From positions 18,561,676-18,625,675 of the forward strand of contig CM049311.1 in NCBI GenBank assembly GCA_026874595.1: a DNA stretch of 64,000 nucleotides, given 5' to 3'. Under the pieces are notes generated by a model that worked only from the letters and a program-made list of their open reading frames with translations, was not told the DNA's origin and did no database searches. A program made the position numbers and the translations under genes. The first letter of the stretch is position 1; every line of letters begins with the position of its first letter. Of this stretch, positions 59,101 to 64,000 are shown one piece after another. This stretch comes from Sipunculus nudus (Eukaryota > Annelida > Sipuncula > Golfingiida > Sipunculidae).

Positions 59101-62100
59101 ATTTTAATCGTCATTCCAAGGCCTGTTTTCTGGTGTGTAGCTGACTCAATTTGCGGTAACCATGGTAACGCATTTTTGGGGAAAAGTGCTGATATTTTTC
59201 TAAATTTGTCAGTTTTAAAGCTACAGAGGTCTAGTTTTTTGCTTCAGGTAGCATTCACCTAGTACTACAAGATTCTATTAAGAGTCTCGCAATATCTCGT
59301 ATAATATCTCGTCAAACGAGATAATTCGAGATTTCAGTAATCTTGCCCTGGAGGCCACAGTTTTGCAGGAATCTTTTTGAAACTGGCATATCTTAAGTCC
59401 TACACTATTATCTCGAAATCAATTTTTCATTTTTTTAATGCGGCCGCTAGGGGGCGCTGGGTGCAAACCTCCCCAACATATCATGTTTTGGCAATATCTC
59501 CAAAATTATAAGCCTCAATTACAAAAACTATAGTTTATTTTTTTCATCTAAGTCTTCTTCATGAACTCGTTTAGTCATCTGGTCTCAATCTTGTGTCACT
59601 TTGTCTGTGTGTCCGTCTGTTTCTTAGTTGTCCTCAAATCCGCTTGCTTGCCGGTTCTTGCGTCTCACATATAGCCTTCTACAGGACACAGTTTTGAAAG
59701 AATATTTTTAAAACTATTACATCTAATGTCTCACACTAATATCTCGAAACGGATTTTCCATTTTCCAGAATTGGCCGCTAGGGGGCGCTGCACATGACCC
59801 TCACACACATATCATCATATTGGCCATATCTCTAAAACCCAAAGACTCAATTACATAAACCATAGCTTATGTTCTTCGTCTGAGTCTTCTCCATAACCTG
59901 GTTAAGTCATCTGGTCTCGGTCTTGTGTCACTTTGTCAGTATGTCCATATAAACGGAGGGAAACCTGAATGCACAGAGTCATGCAGGAATGCACGATGAC
60001 ACGCGTTTTAGTAAGACAAAGACTCGTGTAGGTATGAGCGACAATCAGCGCAGTTTGCTCGTTTTGTGTAGGGTCCATCGGGCCAAATGCCAATTCAGGC
60101 CCGCAGCCGACGGGATGAATTAATTGGCGTAGCGGGGACCACGGCCATTTCCTGGTAAAAACTTGGGAATAAATATACCGGACGGGCTGACCATTTTCTC
60201 AGGGCCATAGGAATGTCACCATTCCAGTGTGCCCTCAGACCTGGTCAGACCTGGTCAGACCTAAAACGCGTGCCTGCACATCTGTGCGCATGCAGGTGAT
60301 TGCTGTCCAAAGTTTCGGTCGGTGAGTCCTTCAGGAAAGGACCCGAACGGTTTTTTTTTTTAATTGCTCGCCGGAAATCTTCCATTTCTGCAGGCAGGTT
60401 GGCCAGTCGCAAATATCTGTTTATTGCTTGCCGGAAATCTTCGATTTCTGCAAGCAGGTTGGTCAGTCACGGATGTCTGTTTGTCTGTTTGTTGCTTGCC
60501 GGAAATCTTCGATTTCTGCAAGCAGGTTGGTCAGTCGCGGATGTCTGTTTGTCTGTTTGTCTGTCTGTCTGTCTGTGTACTCTCTACAGGCCACAATTTT
60601 CCAGCAATTGCTTTCAAACTTATACAGCTGGTAGACAATCAAAAGTCCTCGAGGCCTATTGTTATTGGCCGACATAGGTCCAAGGTCAAGGTCAAGGTCA
60701 TCAAAAGTATACAAAACGGTTTTTTGTTCATATCTGTGTTAATATTGGTCGTATCTACTTCAACAGTAGCTCATTTTAATCGTCATTCCAAGGCCTGTTT
60801 TCTGGTGTGTAGCTGACTCAATTTGCGGTAACCATGGTAACGCATTTTTGGGGAAAAGTGCTGATATTTTTCTAAATTTGTCAGTTTTAAAGCTACAGAG
60901 GTCTAGTTTTTTGCTTCAGGTAGCATTCACCTAGTACTACAAGATTCTATTAAGAGTCTCGCAATATCTCGTATAATATCTCGTCAAACGAGATAATTCG
61001 AGATTTCAGTAATCTTGCCCTGGAGGCCACAGTTTTGCAGGAATCTTTTTGAAACTGGCATATCTTAAGTCCTACACTATTATCTCGAAATCAATTTTTC
61101 ATTTTTTTAATGCGGCCGCTAGGGGGCGCTGGGTGCAAACCTCCCCAACATATCATGTTTTGGCAATATCTCCAAAATTATAAGCCTCAATTACAAAAAC
61201 TATAGTTTATTTTTTTCATCTAAGTCTTCTTCATGAACTCGTTTAGTCATCTGGTCTAAATCTTGTGTCACTTTGTCTGTGTGTCCGTCTGTTTCTTAGT
61301 TGTCCTCAAATCCGCTTGCTTGCCGGTTCTTGCGTCTCACATATAGCCTTCTACAGGACACAGTTTTGAAAGAATATTTTTAAAACTATTACATCTAATG
61401 TCTCACACTAATATCTCGAAACGGATTTTCCATTTTCCAGAATTGGCCGCTAGGGGGCGCTGCACATGACCCTCACACACATATCATCATATTGGCCATA
61501 TCTCTAAAACCCAAAGACTCAATTACATAAACCATAGCTTATGTTCTTCGTCTGAGTCTTCTCCATAACCTGGTTAAGTCATCTGGTCTCGGTCTTGTGT
61601 CACTTTGTCAGTATGTCCATATAAACGGAGGGAAACCTGAATGCACAGAGTCATGCAGGAATGCACGATGACACGCGTTTTAGTAAGACAAAGACTCGTG
61701 TAGGTATGAGCGACAATCAGCGCAGTTTGCTCGTTTTGTGTAGGGTCCATCGGGCCAAATGCCAATTCAGGCCCGCAGCCGACGGGATGAATTAATTGGC
61801 GTAGCGGGGACCACGGCCATTTCCTGGTAAAAACTTGGGAATAAATATACCGGACGGGCTGACCATTTTCTCAGGGCCATAGGAATGTCACCATTCCAGT
61901 GTGCCCTCAGACCTGGTCAGACCTGGTCAGACCTAAAACGCGTGCCTGCACATCTGTGCGCATGCAGGTGATTGCTGTCCAAAGTTTCGGTCGGTGAGTC
62001 CTTCAGGAAAGGACCCGAACGGTTTTTTTTTTTAATTGCTCGCCGGAAATCTTCCATTTCTGCAGGCAGGTTGGCCAGTCGCAAATATCTGTTTATTGCT

Positions 62101-64000
62101 TGCCGGAAATCTTCGATTTCTGCAAGCAGGTTGGTCAGTCGCGGATGTCTGTTTGTCTGTTTGTTGCTTGCCGGAAATCTTCGATTTCTGCAAGCAGGTT
62201 GGTCAGTCGCGGATGTCTGTTTGTCTGTTTGTCTGTCTGTCTGTCTGTGTACTCTCTACAGGCCACAATTTTCCAGCAATTGCTTTCAAACTTATACAGC
62301 TGGTAGACAATCAAAAGTCCTCGAGGCCTATTGTTATTGGCCGACATAGGTCCAAGGTCAAGGTCAAGGTCATCAAAAGTATACAAAACGGTTTTTTGTT
62401 CATATCTGTGTTAATATTGGTCGTATCTACTTCAACAGTAGCTCATTTTAATCGTCATTCCAAGGCCTGTTTTCTGGTGTGTAGCTGACTCAATTTGCGG
62501 TAACCATGGTAACGCATTTTTGGGGAAAAGTGCTGATATTTTTCTAAATTTGTCAGTTTTAAAGCTACAGAGGTCTAGTTTTTTGCTTCAGGTAGCATTC
62601 ACCTAGTACTACAAGATTCTATTAAGAGTCTCGCAATATCTCGTATAATATCTCGTCAAACGAGATAATTCGAGATTTCAGTAATCTTGCCCTGGAGGCC
62701 ACAGTTTTGCAGGAATCTTTTTGAAACTGGCATATCTTAAGTCCTACACTATTATCTCGAAATCAATTTTTCATTTTTTTAATGCGGCCGCTAGGGGGCG
62801 CTGGGTGCAAACCTCCCCAACATATCATGTTTTGGCAATATCTCCAAAATTATAAGCCTCAATTACAAAAACTATAGTTTATTTTTTTCATCTAAGTCTT
62901 CTTCATGAACTCGTTTAGTCATCTGGTCTCAATCTTGTGTCACTTTGTCTGTGTGTCCGTCTGTTTCTTAGTTGTCCTCAAATCCGCTTGCTTGCCGGTT
63001 CTTGCGTCTCACATATAGCCTTCTACAGGACACAGTTTTGAAAGAATATTTTTAAAACTATTACATCTAATGTCTCACACTAATATCTCGAAACGGATTT
63101 TCCATTTTCCAGAATTGGCCGCTAGGGGGCGCTGCACATGACCCTCACACACATATCATCATATTGGCCATATCTCTAAAACCCAAAGACTCAATTACAT
63201 AAACCATAGCTTATGTTCTTCGTCTGAGTCTTCTCCATAACCTGGTTAAGTCATCTGGTCTCGGTCTTGTGTCACTTTGTCAGTATGTCCATATAAACGG
63301 AGGGAAACCTGAATGCACAGAGTCATGCAGGAATGCACGATGACACGCGTTTTAGTAAGACAAAGACTCGTGTAGGTATGAGCGACAATCAGCGCAGTTT
63401 GCTCGTTTTGTGTAGGGTCCATCGGGCCAAATGCCAATTCAGGCCCGCAGCCGACGGGATGAATTAATTGGCGTAGCGGGGACCACGGCCATTTCCTGGT
63501 AAAAACTTGGGAATAAATATACCGGACGGGCTGACCATTTTCTCAGGGCCATAGGAATGTCACCATTCCAGTGTGCCCTCAGACCTGGTCAGACCTGGTC
63601 AGACCTAAAACGCGTGCCTGCACATCTGTGCGCATGCAGGTGATTGCTGTCCAAAGTTTCGGTCGGTGAGTCCTTCAGGAAAGGACCCGAACGGTTTTTT
63701 TTTTTAATTGCTCGCCGGAAATCTTCCATTTCTGCAGGCAGGTTGGCCAGTCGCAAATATCTGTTTATTGCTTGCCGGAAATCTTCGATTTCTGCAAGCA
63801 GGTTGGTCAGTCACGGATGTCTGTTTGTCTGTTTGTTGCTTGCCGGAAATCTTCGATTTCTGCAAGCAGGTTGGTCAGTCGCGGATGTCTGTTTGTCTGT
63901 TTGTCTGTCTGTCTGTCTGTGTACTCTCTACAGGCCACAATTTTCCAGCAATTGCTTTCAAACTTATACAGCTGGTAGACAATCAAAAGTCCTCGAGGCC

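Larger units (their letters stand above)
55348..64000. repeat. Highly homogeneous 1672-bp tandem array (satellite), continues past the window
   Basis: Units begin at 55348, 57020, 58692, 60364, 62036 and 63708 (last one partial), each exactly 1672 bases. Only isolated substitutions distinguish them: A/G near 55852 and its equivalents, T/A at about 58479, G/A at about 60470 and 63814, C/A at about 61258. Each unit has three 58-68-bp mini-repeats, a (TGTC)n tract, three or four degenerate ~331-bp subunits and a ~430-bp segment found once per unit (for example 54905-55345). Non-ATG open frames of 63-150 codons recur only because the units are identical; they show no domain. Confidence 0.95.

Noticed and set aside
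55284-62488. Recurrent 125- and 150-codon frames and a 63-codon minus-strand frame in each 1672-bp unit
   Set aside because: Several have no ATG start, and their conservation only reflects near-identity of the whole unit; substitutions are not biased to silent sites.

Overview
The window is eukaryotic nuclear DNA. It is AT-rich and intron-rich, with widely spaced exons, consensus GT/AG splice sites, AATAAA signals, long (TA)n, (GA)n, (TCTR)n and poly-G tracts, and abundant diverged transposon remnants. The repeat types (an APE-type LINE, Ulp1/PHD-encoding element debris, tRNA-headed SINE remnants, fold-back elements, TCTR low-complexity blocks) and a secreted chymotrypsin-fold gene suggest a marine invertebrate, most likely a mollusc such as a bivalve. 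That placement is inference; no taxonomic marker gene is present.

Layout. 0-2.5 kb: a large, apparently intronless ORF (72-2108, +) for a charged, low-complexity orphan protein. 2.5-14 kb: non-coding, with an X-box/CRE regulatory-looking cluster (5.89 kb), a promoter-like block (7.83-7.97 kb), a 0.5 kb TCTR repeat and a six-copy 16-bp minisatellite. 14.35-15.47 kb: a second single-exon orphan gene (+), which shares an N-terminal helical motif with the first. 15.5-19.7 kb: microsatellites and unique AT-rich DNA. 19.8-20.07 kb (-): the last exon of a cysteine-rich protein gene.

21.7-29.7 kb (-): a complete three-exon gene with matching splice phases and a TATA box. It encodes a secreted 253-residue chymotrypsin-fold protein in which all three catalytic positions are substituted (His to Lys, Asp to Glu, Ser to Cys). 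Its introns hold a fold-back element, a diverged tandem repeat and, on the opposite strand, a cysteine-rich exon-like segment interrupted by TGA.

30.6-39 kb: non-coding repeats, including a tRNA-like SINE head, a 0.5 kb fold-back, a 1.73 kb element with ~198-bp terminal inverted repeats, and PHD-finger debris. 39.4-44.5 kb (-): one long degraded LINE (ORF1, endonuclease, reverse transcriptase) with a 408-bp hAT-like MITE inserted in ORF2 and flanked by a perfect 8-bp target duplication. 45-49.7 kb: an uncertain terminal exon, a Ulp1-PHD element remnant, a second copy of a YY1-motif repeat and a reverse-transcriptase fragment.

49.7-64 kb: a two-layer satellite. An older region is built from ~331-bp subunits. 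It passes into a highly homogeneous 1672-bp tandem array (five full units plus a partial one) that runs off the right edge. The array carries regularly spaced motifs resembling CTCF sites, nuclear-receptor half-sites, RFX-like boxes and small hairpins. No conventional protein is encoded in it. The two orphan genes, the inactive-looking protease homologue and the satellite are the parts most worth a second look.
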